NCBI GenBank assembly: GCA_013400975.1 | Contig: WBMZ01002679.1 | Location: 1 to 64,000 of the forward strand | DNA from: Atrichornis clamosus | Lineage: Eukaryota; Chordata; Aves; Passeriformes; Menuridae | Length of the DNA: 64,000 nucleotides | Direction: 5' to 3' | Shown here: positions 12,401 to 24,900 of the stretch, piece by piece | Numbering within the stretch: position 1 is the stretch's first letter | How the letters are laid out: every line of letters begins with the position of its first letter | Program-made: the position numbers and the translations under genes | The notes under the pieces: generated by a model | What the model was told of the DNA's origin: nothing | Database searches by the model: none | What the model saw: only the letters and a program-made list of their open reading frames with translations

Positions 12401-15400
12401 GTGACAACTTACAGTGTATTGTGTGAGTAGTAATCCAGCCCCACCTCACCTTTCTACACATTTGAAAAGAGTGTAGTAGTCGTGGGAGCCCCTGGAGTTA
12501 CCCTGTCCAGCAGGTCCATCCTACAGGAGGTTTTCTGTTGGGGTCTGAGACAAAAAGAGCAGTTGGAGGGAAGCCAACAAATGTGAGAGATAAATACCAG
12601 AAAAAGCTTCAAGGTCCCTTAAGATGAGATTCTGGAGTAGTTCAAGACAGCTGATATTGTAGACCCCCTTTTGCACACCATGATGAGCCATGTGCCTCTG
12701 GCAGGATGTCCAGCTGAGATACCAGTCCCTCCCTGGAGGTCCTCCTGGGCTGGGCTGGGCGTGTGTGCTGCTGCCCAGGCTGGTCAGTGACTGTCCCAGC
12801 ACTGGAACCTTTCTGACAGTGGGAGGTCACCTGCAGATGGCTTTTGTGGCACTCAGGAGCCACCCAGTGGCAATCTCCCACAACCTCCCACTGGTCAGGA
12901 GTGGGTGCAGCAAACCGGTCTGGACAGTGGTCAGCAATTGGCCAAATGTCCATTTGGTGGTCAGAGCAGGCTGTGACTGCAGAGGTTTAATATCCTCTTG
13001 TGTATGGGTGGAAGATATTAAGCAGTTCCTGACTTCTGGTTCTGCATAATTGCCAGTGTTGCTACAGTCCACGGATCTATTTTTCAAGCCACATCCTTTT
13101 AACTGTTGTAATCTTATTTTGAAGATTACACCAATTTTATTAGTAATCTAATAGGGTGCTCCTGTAGGCAAGTCCCTGGTGGCATTTGGCATTAGAGAAA
13201 GCTCTTGTTTGCAGTTGACTTTAAGTCGAAATGAGGTGCAGTGCTTGGCTTTGGTAACAGTGTTCATGTTTTAGTATTTAGAAAGTGAGTCTTCTCCGGG
13301 GAGAAGTCTGGCTCAAGTAGCTGAAAACTTTGCAGAGGTGTTGCTGCTGCTCAGGCTGCAGAGTATTTGTCATTGACAGAAAGTTAAAAGGCTTATGACA
13401 CAGTTGTATGAAAATATGAACCTCTTCTGAACAAATCTCTACTGCTGAAATTTCATTGTGCTACAATTTGCAGTTAAGAGTGTGTTTTGGTGCTTCTTAA
13501 AACCTTTTTTTTCCTCATGTCAAATGATCTTAGTTCAAAGAACTACATTCCTATTAAATTGCAGCTTTTCCATATTAATACATTCCATGAGGATGCAGTC
13601 CACATGAATGCTGTCTCAACTGTAAGTATGTCTGAACTGAGTGTTGCCAGAAAATGGATCAGAACAGACCCCTGTTCAGAAATAGTGTGTGAACAGTCAC
13701 TTGTGTTCTGCAATAGTGCAGTTCTAGTGTAAAATACTATTTCCTTGAGTAGTGACTGAAGGTAGATAGTCATCTCGAGCATCTTCTCCAGGACAGCAGA
13801 GGATTACCTAAGCCATGGCAAGGACAGACTCGGGTGATGGTCAGACCTGGCAGCTGAGATGAAAGTTGAAAAAGTATGTTTGAGCCTCCAAGACCCTCCT
13901 ACCAGACTTAGTGCCACTCTTTCTCCAGTGGCCTGGTCTGTGCTTGTTCTAACTGTGGGCCCTCTGCTCTGCCTCATCTTCCCCTTGTCGGGTGTTCATT
14001 TGACCCCTCAGCCAGCCAGGATGAGGGAGCTAGGCCATACGAGGGAGCAGTTTTCCTGTGCCCAGGTCAACTCCTCTTTCCATGCTTCGGTAACAGCCAT
14101 CAGCCTTCATCTCATGCTGTTGTAATCACCCAAAGTGTTTTCTTTGAGGTGTGATTGTTGCAAGGTGCACTTAATGATTGGTTAGGTGGAGCAGCAAAAC
14201 TGGCTTGAAAATATTCTCTACTCCAAGTTCCTCCCACTGACTTCTCCTTTGGCTCAAAGAAGATGTAGCAGAAAGGATGGCAAAGTGCCTCAGAACTGGT
14301 GGTGCCCTGCTCAGGCCCGAGTCCTGTCTGCAGGACTGGCCAGAGCAAATCCCAAAGGCACTGCAGACTCCTGCAGTGCTTTCAGTGCTGGCTTCTGCCC
14401 CGGGAAGTGCAGCACATCTGGCAGCTGTTTTTCCAGTGAATGTGCAGAAAGGATTCTCAGGTCACGTCTAATTTCGCTCTCCCTTTACAAAAACTCCCCT
14501 CCCAACCATAGACTCCCCATGGCCTATGATCTTAAGGGAATAACTCGTTCATTTTTTTTTCCACGTATCCCCTCTCCACACCCACCTTTTTTGTCTTTTG
14601 AATTTAATAAAGTGGGTGACTCAGTACTAAATATAAAGCCTACTGCTTCCGGCATCATCTGCCTGTGGCTCATTTCCTGGAGCTGACATCAGTTGAAGCC
14701 TCCCGATTTCCTTATGAAATAGCAAGACATGAAATATCCTTTGCGTGGTGTTCTGGGCATACTTGTGGACTTCTTTGGTGACTGCATGGCTCCCTGATCT
14801 AAGCTGTGAATAATTAGTTGGTTAATTGCTAAGCTGAGCACTGGTGGAGCACCGGGCAAATCGGGCGAGTCCTCAGATCTGTTTTGCACTGCAAAATCAT
14901 ACTCAAGTTTGCAGGCGTTTTTAAAATAAAGACCAACTTTCAGTCCCTCCTGCATATGCAAGGTTTTTATTAAATAAGCATGAGCCTGACTAATGTCTTG
15001 CTTTCTTCCAGATGACAGGCTTGCTGACAGAGCAGCTCAGGAAGCTTTTAAGGGGGAATAATCTAGCAAAGATGGACCTGTTTTTTCTTTAAAAAGACTG
15101 ATAAACTGGGGAGCTAAGGTCAAATGCTTGCTCTTCAGTTGTCACATCTTTCCATAGTTGTTTACATTGATGGAATGTACTCTGCCATTGGCTGCCACTG
15201 AGGGTAAAAGCAAGAGGTGCATAAACCCTCAGTTTGTATTATAAAGCACAGGGGAGAATGGTTCTATCTGTCTGCATAATTTAGTTAAAATCCTTATATT
15301 TAAAAGAGAATGTGGACAGAACTGGAGGAGGGGAGCATCTGGCACACGGTGAATGGTCACTGATGTCAGTCCAAAATGGGATAGTGACTGTCCACTCAGC

Positions 15401-18400
15401 TTTGCTCTCTAAAGCCCTGGCTCATAAAGCACAGTGGGGTTTTTTCTGGTGAAGCAGACTATTAACTGAGCTGGTTTTCTCTTTCAGATGGTTATTCTTT
15501 TGGACCTCTCCCTTCTCTCTCTTTCTATTTTTTTTATTTATTTTTTTTTAAGGAAAGGGGATGCTCCTGAAAGAGCTTGATGTACAGCACCAGAGCAGGC
15601 AGAGGCAGGAGGCTGAGCCAGCTTTGCTGCTCCTGGAGGCCCACCAAGGTCTGCTGATGCTCTCTTGTCTCTGGGATCTCCTAAGGCTGCTGTGGCCCAG
15701 CTCTCTGGCCGTGGAGGTTTCTCTCTCATGGGGATACTGGAGGGGGCCAACATCACCCCCTTGGCTGGTTGACAGTGGAGCTGGCTGTATCCCAGAAAAC
15801 AGCTATTTTAGGCAGGAGCCAGAAGTGCCTGCAGGTTAAACCCATCCCAAAAATCACTGGGACAGGTGTAGCATGCCCAGGGACTTGGGCATCACGATGC
15901 ATTTCATCAATTGTCTGAAACAGCTTCCAACATTAGCATGGGATCTCTTGGCACTGGTGAGGAAAAGACTACTTCTGGAGTGGGCAGGAAAACCTGGTGT
16001 CCAGAAGCAGGTGATTGTCCTCTCCAGGACTCACTGGGGAGAGCAGTAGGGCTGCACAGCCCACTGTAGCCAAAGGGCAGCACACTGGATGAGCTCCCTT
16101 CCTTCCCGAGAACTTTGCCAGAGGGTCTGTTCTTGAAGGCTTGTGGTGAAGAGAGACATACAAGATGAACTCCTGGATTTACCCTCTCTGCTCCCTTGTC
16201 ACCTGGAAGGCAGCAGCTGCTGCTCCCACAGCCACTGTTGAGTACCTTCTGGAGGGCAGATATGTATTAGTGGCCTCCCAGTGAAACTTGGCAGCTGGAG
16301 CTGGGGAGGAGATGTGTCCCCTTGCGCAATGATATGCTGAAGGAATCCCGTCAGTGCTGGAAGTTCTCTTTGTGCATAAACCTGCATCACAGTGTTCTGT
16401 GCAGGGGAGCAGATGTGTCACCTGAGCGCCTCAGGCGCCTTTTTCTTCCCTAAAAGGCTTTCTTAAAGAGGGAAGAAGAGGAAAATACACTGGGACACTG
16501 GCTCTACCAAAAAAATTCCTATTTTGGAAGAGTGTGGGGAGTGGTGTGTGACCAGGCGTGTCGAGGAAGTGGGCTGGGAGTGCCCGGGGAACTGTGCATT
16601 CACTGCCTGCCATCGCCACACCCGGCGTGGTGAGTCTCGGGATATGACGTGCAGATGAGTGGTGCTGGCACCACCGAGGTGCTATTTTAGGTTTGAGCGT
16701 AATTGCAGGTTGGACTGACAGGACTGGATTTGGAGTATTTGGAGAGCAGAGTGCCCCTAAAGCTCTGGAAAAACTGGCTGTTGCTGATCCTTTGCACATG
16801 TGGAAGATGGGTACTTCGCGTGCACTGTGTGTGCATCGCACTTCCCCTCATGGTGGAGCCACTGAGGACCGGTGCTGCCCGGTGACAGGGGCTAGGGATG
16901 TCCTTTCCCTCTCAGTCACAGGGAATGGTGACACCTGGCAGCCCTGTAGGATATTTTACACTCATCTGAAAAAAGAAAAGTGAGTAAGCAGATGTCTGAA
17001 GACCCATGGGCTGGTGGCTTTTAGGTGTCTGCCTCTGCAGTGCCAATCTGCCACCTGCACACCTCCAGGTGCTGCTTTTCTGTCTCATCAACACAGATGC
17101 CAGAGACAAGGAGAAGAGGCTTTTCTTTTCCCTCCCAAAAGCAGACATTGCTTGTGTATTGGCTCTGCCACTGATAGAAAGTCACAACCTAGTTCTGGGA
17201 GCTGGGCTCTGGCATGCTCTCCCCAGGACCTGTCAAGCCCCAAAGCCTCACTAACCCTTACAGGATGAGTTTATGCTGTGCAATGTACTCACGAGTAGAG
17301 CGGAAAGTGGAGGCACGAAACTTTGTGAAATAAGTTACTTCATTTTGTTGCATGTTTGCCCCAAGACTTTGCAGGCTGGATGCAGTCCCTGGTTCTGGCC
17401 AGAGCAGCTGGTTGGGCTCCCTGCACCCAGGGGCTGAAGCGATGCTGAATCTGGTTGCTGATTCAAGTCAGAGCAGAGTCAAAGTCGCTCTTCCCTAAAC
17501 CCCATCTGATGTGCAGTCAGCCTGGTCTCGGTGGACTGCAGGAGTGTTTTTCAAGCTGACTTCTTTCATTTTAAGTTGCAGTGCAGCTGTGGGCATAAAC
17601 CCCTCTATTTTGGTTTCCATGATGTTTACTATCCTGAAGAAGCTGGCAGGCGGTGGGTTTGGGGTTAGGTTTTTTGTTTTGGTTTGTTTTTTGGGGGTGT
17701 GTTTTATACCTCTTTTGAAACTTTACATCTGGAAGCTAAATTTTCAGGTGATACCCAAGAAATGGTACCAGGCAGTGACTCACCTTCCTGGCTGATGTAA
17801 TTTTTAAAGAGAAACAACAAAAAACCCTGTGACCATACTGATCAAGTATTTAAGTTTTTAGAAGAGTCATGACTTTTTCAAATTCTTTGCTAATTCAAAT
17901 ATTATGTTTGTTAGTAAATGACATCTTTTCCTTTTAGCTATGGGAATGCTCAAACATTATGGACCTAGCAGGAATAGAATTTTCTGAAATATGTGATTAT
18001 AGTTTGGAAAATGCACTTAACCTTTCTGGTGATTGATTCTGCTCCTGTGCATCGCATCAGCAGCAACACAGTACACGATGTTTCTGTTGCTTGTGTCTTC
18101 CTGGTTGGCAGCAGATGTCTGTCCCTGTTTCATCTAGAGCAGACAGGGATTAATTGCTGAGGTAATGCAATATATTACAGTATGGGCCAGCTCTGAAGTC
18201 TGTATTTAATTTAATTTAGTCTATTCAGACCACCATTTTTTATTATTACTTCTCATTTTTGAGGAACTGTGAGATGAAATAGCAGGCAGCATCCTCCTTC
18301 AGTGCAGACTGAGGCCAAATAGGTCTGGATCCTCAGTGTTCTGTGAGCTTCTGGTTGTTTCAAAGATATCCATAAAATAAGTACACAAAACAAAATACAA

Positions 18401-18639
18401 GCTCTGCATTGCTGTTTGGCTGGATGCGCTGGGAACTAGCAAAGCAAAATGCATTTATTTTAAAGACTAAAGAGCAAAAGAGGGGTGGTTTTGGTTTTGT
18501 TTTGGGTTTGTGGGTTGGTTGTTTTTTTTTAAATTGAAAAAATAGTTTGCTTACCTAAAAGCACTGTATCTTACTGCCTCCTGTTCCCAAGTGCTGAGCA
18601 ATGAAAGAACGAGAGCTGGTTGTTGGGGTGAATCCCGTT
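401..18639. other. Noncoding stretch, probable 5' intron of PLS3
   Basis: No open frame longer than about 165 codons is present and none shows recognisable protein family content. The frames that exist overlap on both strands without codon structure. The sequence is ordinary intron-like avian DNA with short GT runs (about 11031-11050), a short TA/CA run near 10819-10834 and a G/T-rich tract at 17647-17699. An imperfect two-copy 22/23-bp tandem repeat lies at 5351-5395 (shared core CAGTGCTGACCA). I see no intact transposon or RNA gene. It is called PLS3 intron only because of its position between the upstream island and the coding exons. Confidence 0.5.
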
Positions 18640-18930
18640 CCCTTGCCCGTGGGATGCTCCCGGCCGCTCTAGCGCATCTCCTCGCGACATGACCGCATCC
18701 CTCCGCGGCTCTCGGGAAGCGACCTCCCATCGCTGGGCGGGGAGGGAGGGAGGAAGGAATGCTGGCTGCCCAGCTCCGGGCTGGGGGCGTGGGAGACGCT
18801 TCAGCGCTCGGGCCGGGCGAGGGAGCGATTCGCCTTCCCTGGGAGAGCAGGAGCGGTAAGGGAGGCTGAGGAAGGGGGTCCCGGGGCGGGCTGGCGCTGG
18901 GGGGCTGCTGTGCGGGTGCAGGCACATGCC
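18640..18930 (+). promoter_or_regulatory. PLS3: Internal CpG island with first-exon-like splice donor (alternative PLS3 promoter)
   Basis: A compact CpG-rich block sits in the middle of AT-rich intron-like DNA. It includes a GC box at 18734-18742 (TGGGCGGGG) and many CpGs between 18650 and 18835. It is followed at 18855/18856 by a strong + strand splice donor (GAGCG|GTAAGG). An island ending in a donor, upstream of a gene whose first coding exon opens with an acceptor and 5' UTR, is what an alternative noncoding first exon looks like. The transcription start cannot be placed from sequence alone. CpGs continue more sparsely to about 19130. No TATA box is evident, as is typical of island promoters. 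Confidence 0.6.
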
Positions 18931-21900
18931 AGAGATTGTCCTGCAACGACTTGTTCTGCTTTGCTTTTCCCTGCGAAACGTCTGGTGATTCCTACTGCTG
19001 TAGTAGACCGAGGAAAGCAGCTGAGGGCAGAACGGCTTTCAGGTTTTAATGTGCTGAAGTTTGGAATGTGTCCGTGCACCTGACGCGTGCGAACTGCAGC
19101 AGCGAGGGCTGCCACCGACCGTGCATCACCGAGGGTTCAATGTTTCCAGCGAGGGCTGAGGGTGTGTCTTCCCAGAAATCTGTCTGGGGCACAGTCCTAC
19201 TCCCTCTCAGTCTGCAGCAGGCTTTTGCAAAGCAGAACTACTTAAACTTGCATGTTAGAAGTGTTAAATATTTAAACCTCTGCTCGCAGAAAGTGTGAGA
19301 AGCTCCGAGGGCTTTTGGGAAATGGCTGTAGTCTGCTGGCTGTGGTGGTTACCAAACTTTTTGCGGTCTTTTGTCTGGAGAGGCTGGGATCTGAGTGCTG
19401 CCTTGCCATTCCAGCTGGAATGGCATGAGGCATTACTGCCTGGCAGGGTTTAGTTTCCAAACTGAGGCGCTTATCTTGCTTGCTGTGGTTTCTGGTGATG
19501 GCTAGCTATACTTGATGCTGGAAGCCAGTGTAGACCCTCTCCAAATGCTTTAGCAGTTGCTACTGGCTTAAAACACTCCCATACCAGTACTTTTAAGTAT
19601 TGAACTGAAATGCTGGGGTTTTTTTTTGCTAAAAACTTAAACTTAACATGTCTGCAAACCTGTAAAACACATCTAGTACAGCTTCTTCTTGTCCTGGTTT
19701 TGTTTGTACTGAATGTGTTGCTCTGAGTTTTTGCTTTGTTATGTTTTATTAAACTGGTAGTACACCTGCTCTTAGCCAAAAGGCTGAGGAGAGATATTTT
19801 ACCTTGCTTTTATTCTGCAAAGCATCTGTCTCTAAAGAATGATTTCCACAGCTGGAGGACTCTCACACCCTCCTGAAATTCAAAGTAGTGATGAGGTTGC
19901 ATGCTGTTTACAGTGCATACTGTCTCTTTAACCACAACATCTGTCCTAGGGGTATCGGGCACTGGCTGTGCTGCAAAACTGAGGAGGAGGAGACAAAGCA
20001 GCTTGAAGGGACCTAACAAGAAGTTAGTGCTCGGCTCCAGGAGTGCTGGATGCATCTTGGAGATCCTGCCTAACCTTGAAACCTACTAATTAGAGTGTAT
20101 TTTGCAGAGGTTATTAATGCTTGTCCAAAATCCAAGAGTCACGAAGTAGAGCTTGCCTGATCCTGAACTGGCGACTGCTGCCTTTGGCTCCCTATCACTC
20201 CTCCCAGTATTAAGTTAAATTATAGACAAGTGTGGGGAACACCCTGCAGTTAGACTAAATGTGATTTCACTGTCATTGCAGCCTCCTGGGAGGCAGAGGC
20301 AGCAGCTTTCCTTCGCCTCTTGCCATTTCACATTAATTTTTGAGATTAATATTTCTGATTTTGATAAGAGTAGACAGGATCTATACCATATTCTCTAGAG
20401 TAAATAAGTTGTGAATTTACAGGGTTTTTTCCTACTTCATAAGCCTCTGGGACAGCTATGCAGTGACACTGATTTATTGCAGTCTAATGTTGCTTTCTTG
20501 CTCTGAAACAAATTATTTTGACTTCTTTCCCTTTTTCTCAAGTGCTTTCTAAACAAGACTACAGACAGCAGAGGAAGGATGGAAAAGGTTTTTTCTTTTA
20601 TAAGTAGCTTTTTCTAGTAAGAGATCAGTTACTGAAATTCCTGGGGTTTGAGATACTTTTGAAACATAATTAGAACGCTCAGGGTACGGTTTGTAGTGTC
20701 TAGTGTTGTGTTTCTTATTTAAGAAAGCATTCAGTGACACATTTCCCTGAATGTTTATCATCTGGGCAGCCAGAATTTCAGCCCTGGCTGTGCTCTTTCC
20801 AGGCAGCTCTGTTTACCTTCAAACTGATAAAACAGTGCAAAAGCACTTGACCACAGCTGTACCTTCTAAAAGGTTGCACGGAACCCACCCTCCCAAAATT
20901 AATTGCTGAAACTCCCTATTGTCCAGCTTGCCAGGGATCAGCACCGTCATGCCGGGTGTTTGGCTTGCAGGAGCTTGTTTGCTGGCGTCGAATAACCAGT
21001 GACTGTACTGTGATTTAATTTAGGGATCTGGTTGATTCCCCCACCTGGGCGGGAGGGAAGTTTAACAGACTGAGTAATGCCTCTTGCTTTATCGTGGCAC
21101 GCTGGATATCAGTCCCTTTACCTGCCAGAGGCACTACCTGAGAGCAGAGCTGAAGGTGCTGGGAGGGTGGAGAGGGTTCTGGGCCGTGTGGGCTTTGCAG
21201 GACTTTATCCAGCTGCTGTGAACGAGAGTGCAGGCTGAGGGCTGCAGCTCACCTTGTAAGGAACTGGGCTCCTTTGGGGCTGAATATTGGGAAATCAGGA
21301 GACATTTGGTAAAGCATGTTGGGGGTAACCTGCAGGTCTCAGCAAGCAGGTCCCAGTCGCTTCTGGGGTAGAAAACTTGCACTGATTCAGCCTTGTGATC
21401 CTTATCCCTCCTTACTTATGCTGGCAGGGAATCAATCCACTGTCTTTGCCACCATTGCTCTGAGAGTCCCCTCATAAAATGAGGGATACTGAGTTTTTGC
21501 AATGGGTGATAAGAAGTGGGTCCTTTCTTGAAGACATTTATGATTAATATACAGAATAAGCAGAAGGAAGTGTTAATGCTGCTCTTTATTTAGGGAACTA
21601 CTCAAGAATAAGAATTACTATCAACACAAGAATTTCCTGAGAGGCTAGCATGACTTTTTTGTGCCTGAGCTAGGAATTTAAATGAAGCCTTTTGAGTTTC
21701 AGTCTATTAGCTGACACCTGACCTCAGTCCCACTCTCTTTTACCTTCTTGCACTTAAGTTATCTCTGAATGTTGTTTGCTTTTGCAAGTTCTGGGCAGGT
21801 GAGTGTTCAGCTCTTCCTTTCCTGAGAAGTCTTGAAAGGATCACCTGTTCCATCTTGTACTAGCTAGGTAATGAGAATATTGCTGTTCTGTTTCCACTGA

Positions 21901-24900
21901 TATGAACAAACTATTTCAAAAGTTAGTTAAACCAATCTAGTGGGTTTTGATTTCAGTTGTTCTCTAACCCACGAGTAGTTGCTGAAACCAGAGGTGTGCC
22001 AAAATGCAGGTAAGAGTATTTGTCAAAGAGACTTTTAAGGACTGATTCATTGGTGCCTTGAGCAGTATTTTATCTGTTTTCTACTGTGCCCTGCAGATTA
22101 TAAGTACTCTGTAGATATGTGTAATAGATTTGGAGCAGCAGGGTCTGTGTGCTGTAGCTGTGAGCCTGCAGCATAGTGGGTGTCCGTGAGTGCAGCTGGT
22201 CTCCTCTGTGACACTCAGCACTGCCCTTGCTTTGACTGTCCATCCAGTCCCCTTGGCCCTGGCCTTCCACACCAGGAGCCTGCAAAGAGTGGAAGGTCTG
22301 CAGAAAGCTTTTAGTGCTTCTGCCTTCCATTTGAGTCCCAAAACAGTTTTATGTTTCTGTTGGTTCAGCCTCCTTCTAGTAAATGTTGGGACCATTTAAG
22401 AGAGTAACCAAGCACCCACCTACTCTGCTCCAGGATTGCATCTCACCCCTTAATGTGCATCAGAGGCACCTCTGGCTCTGAGAATGAGCGTGTGTTGAGG
22501 GAGATTTCATTGAGGACTGGTGAAGCTTTATATTTCCCCTTCCTTGGGCAATTGGAGTGGAAACATTTGTATTCCTCTGACTTGTGCTCCCCTCCAGCCT
22601 TTGGGCAATTTGTTATCACATGGCCAAGCATCCTCAGCTGCTTCCTCTCTGTCTGTTTTCTCTATCTGTGAGACAGAGGGATTTGTGTGTTTGAATCCCT
22701 GTGAATTTCTGTTCATATCCCCAGCTTTCAGTATTGTGGATGCTGCCCTGGAGGACATGGTTCTCCTGGGCTTTTGTTGAGGGGCTGATTACTGTTTGAT
22801 GCTGATTTGGGGTTTTCTCTAGGTACTGGCTACAGCTCAGTTCTGTGTCAGCGTGCTGGTCATGCTGGCCATTATCCAGGCCTGACTGCACCCCAGAAAG
22901 CTTCCTTGGCTGTGCAGGGCAGTCAAAGGCATGTAAATTGGCTGGTGGGCCAGCAGTTGTTTTTACTAAGGATTGAAGATGATTGAAACTGGTGAATCTG
23001 GTTGTGTCTTGAAGGGAGACAAAATACTTTGAGCATCATGCAAACAGGGAAGGATCAGGTTGTCCAGGCTGTCAATGGATATGGGGGCAGTGGTAAAAGT
23101 CTGAGCAGGAGGCAGAGGAATACTGATTTGCTGTGTTGTGCCCATAATGATGGAGTGGCCCTGCCTCTGTGCATCTCAGATCCCTGCTGGGCATCTACCC
23201 AAGCGCTGCTCAGAAAAATATCTGGCATTGTTTTATGCAGGTCTAGCTAGGAGAAATTGAGCTTCTAACCTGGACCTGCTGGAGGAACATATGTGTCCAG
23301 AGGTGGATACTCCATGGAGATATGCCTCCAAATCCAGAGAGAGCCTCTGGCAAACTAAGAGCTGTGACTAACTCCAGCATGTGTCTCTGCTCCTGATGGA
23401 TTGGGTAGATTTTTCCCCTGCAGCAGCAGTGAGTTGTGCAACAACTGGAGCAAAGTCTCACAGTCCACTCCCAGGTGAATCTAAGCACAGTAGGGAGCCT
23501 GCCTCTCCCAACATGAGGGTTTCAGGAGTTTGGAAGAATATAAAGCAAAACCTGCTAATGGGACTTTTGCTGATATAGAGGTGCTTCAGAAATAGCAGCT
23601 GGAGGTAATCTCTATATGAATTTGGGATGAAGTGACTTTAAGGGTGTGTCTGTGCAGCGGGAATCCCTATCTGCAGACCTGTGTCCTTTCCCTGTGATGC
23701 AGCTGTGATGTGGACTACACAGCCAGCATGGATCAGTCAAAGGGTGTACTGTATGTAAAGGCAGTAGCTCGAGGGAGCCAGAGGACTGGGAGGTGTGAGG
23801 TAGTCACAGGCTACCTTAAAGAAGGTATCCAGGCAAGCTTAAAGAAATTCAGGATTCAAATTGAATTTGTGTGTAGTGTGTCTTGGCCTGCTGGGGTGTT
23901 TTTTGATGCTTTTCATGGCTGAGAAAAGCTGGATTAAGAGTGTACTAAAGCTGGATTTGGGTAATGGCTTTGCAGGTGTTAGTGGTGTTCAGTAGTTAAA
24001 GCATTGCAAACATTGAGAGCAGAGCTGTAGGTTCATTGCTGTTGAGCCTGATAGGTGTGGGACTGGGAAAACTTCACTGAAGGAAAGAATCACAGATGAG
24101 AGATGCAGCTACTCAGCCAAATCTAGCACCACAAAGAAATCTGCTCAAAGCTTTGCGTGCCCCTTTCCTCCCAAAGCAGGGGAAACAGCTCCCTGAGTGG
24201 ATAGGAACACTGCAGTGTTTGTGTGCATGAGGACTGTGATCACGCAAAGAGTGACACCAAAGTGATTTCAGAATCTGCAGCAGCATCACCCTGTGGGTAA
24301 GGGGTTGGACACCACCATGGTGCAGCCTCTGTGGATGGCCTAGCATCTCCTAATCACTGCTCTTATCAGGATGACATCTGTCACCAAAGTATGGTCAAGG
24401 TCTGGTTTCAGCCAGTGCCTCTGACCAGTGGCTGTCTGAGAGGTAACTGCCAATTAAAAGTTTATGTGCTTCCATCGGCTTCAGCTTGGTGTTTGCTAAT
24501 AGCGACACGCAAGGTGCGGGTGCTGTCTTGTAGGAATTTGATGAGCAAAACATTGTGATGAGCATTTGATGAGCATACAAACTGATTATGAGCAGGAGAG
24601 GATGGATTTTATGATAGGTTTTCATTTACAGGCCATCAATCCCTAAGCTTTCCTGTCTCCCTCCAAAGCATTGGAAACTATTCACCTCAGAGGACTTGTC
24701 AGACGAAGTCTGTGCACCACAAGCTTTCACGTTTGGAGATGTTGTCTGTAAAACCCCAAAGGCTTTGCTTGGATTGGACTAGAAAAAGGAGCCATCAGAG
24801 CTGGTGATGGAGGTGGGGGTGGGTGTATCTGTGCCCCCTCCTGTCTGCAAATATTTCCAAATGCAGCATGAGCCTAGGCCTGTGCCTGTGGAGGAGTGTT

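Noticed and set aside
12819..12895. Short inverted pair CAGTGGGAGG / CCTCCCACTG
   Set aside because: A 10-bp pair with a 57-base spacer in GC-moderate DNA is expected by chance in a 64-kb window, and no flanking duplication or ORF supports a mobile element.
16423..16447. GC-rich hairpin (GCGCC-loop-GGCGC) followed by a T-run, resembling a bacterial intrinsic terminator
   Set aside because: The DNA is vertebrate intron or intergenic sequence, and such terminators do not act there. A 5-bp stem arises easily by chance.
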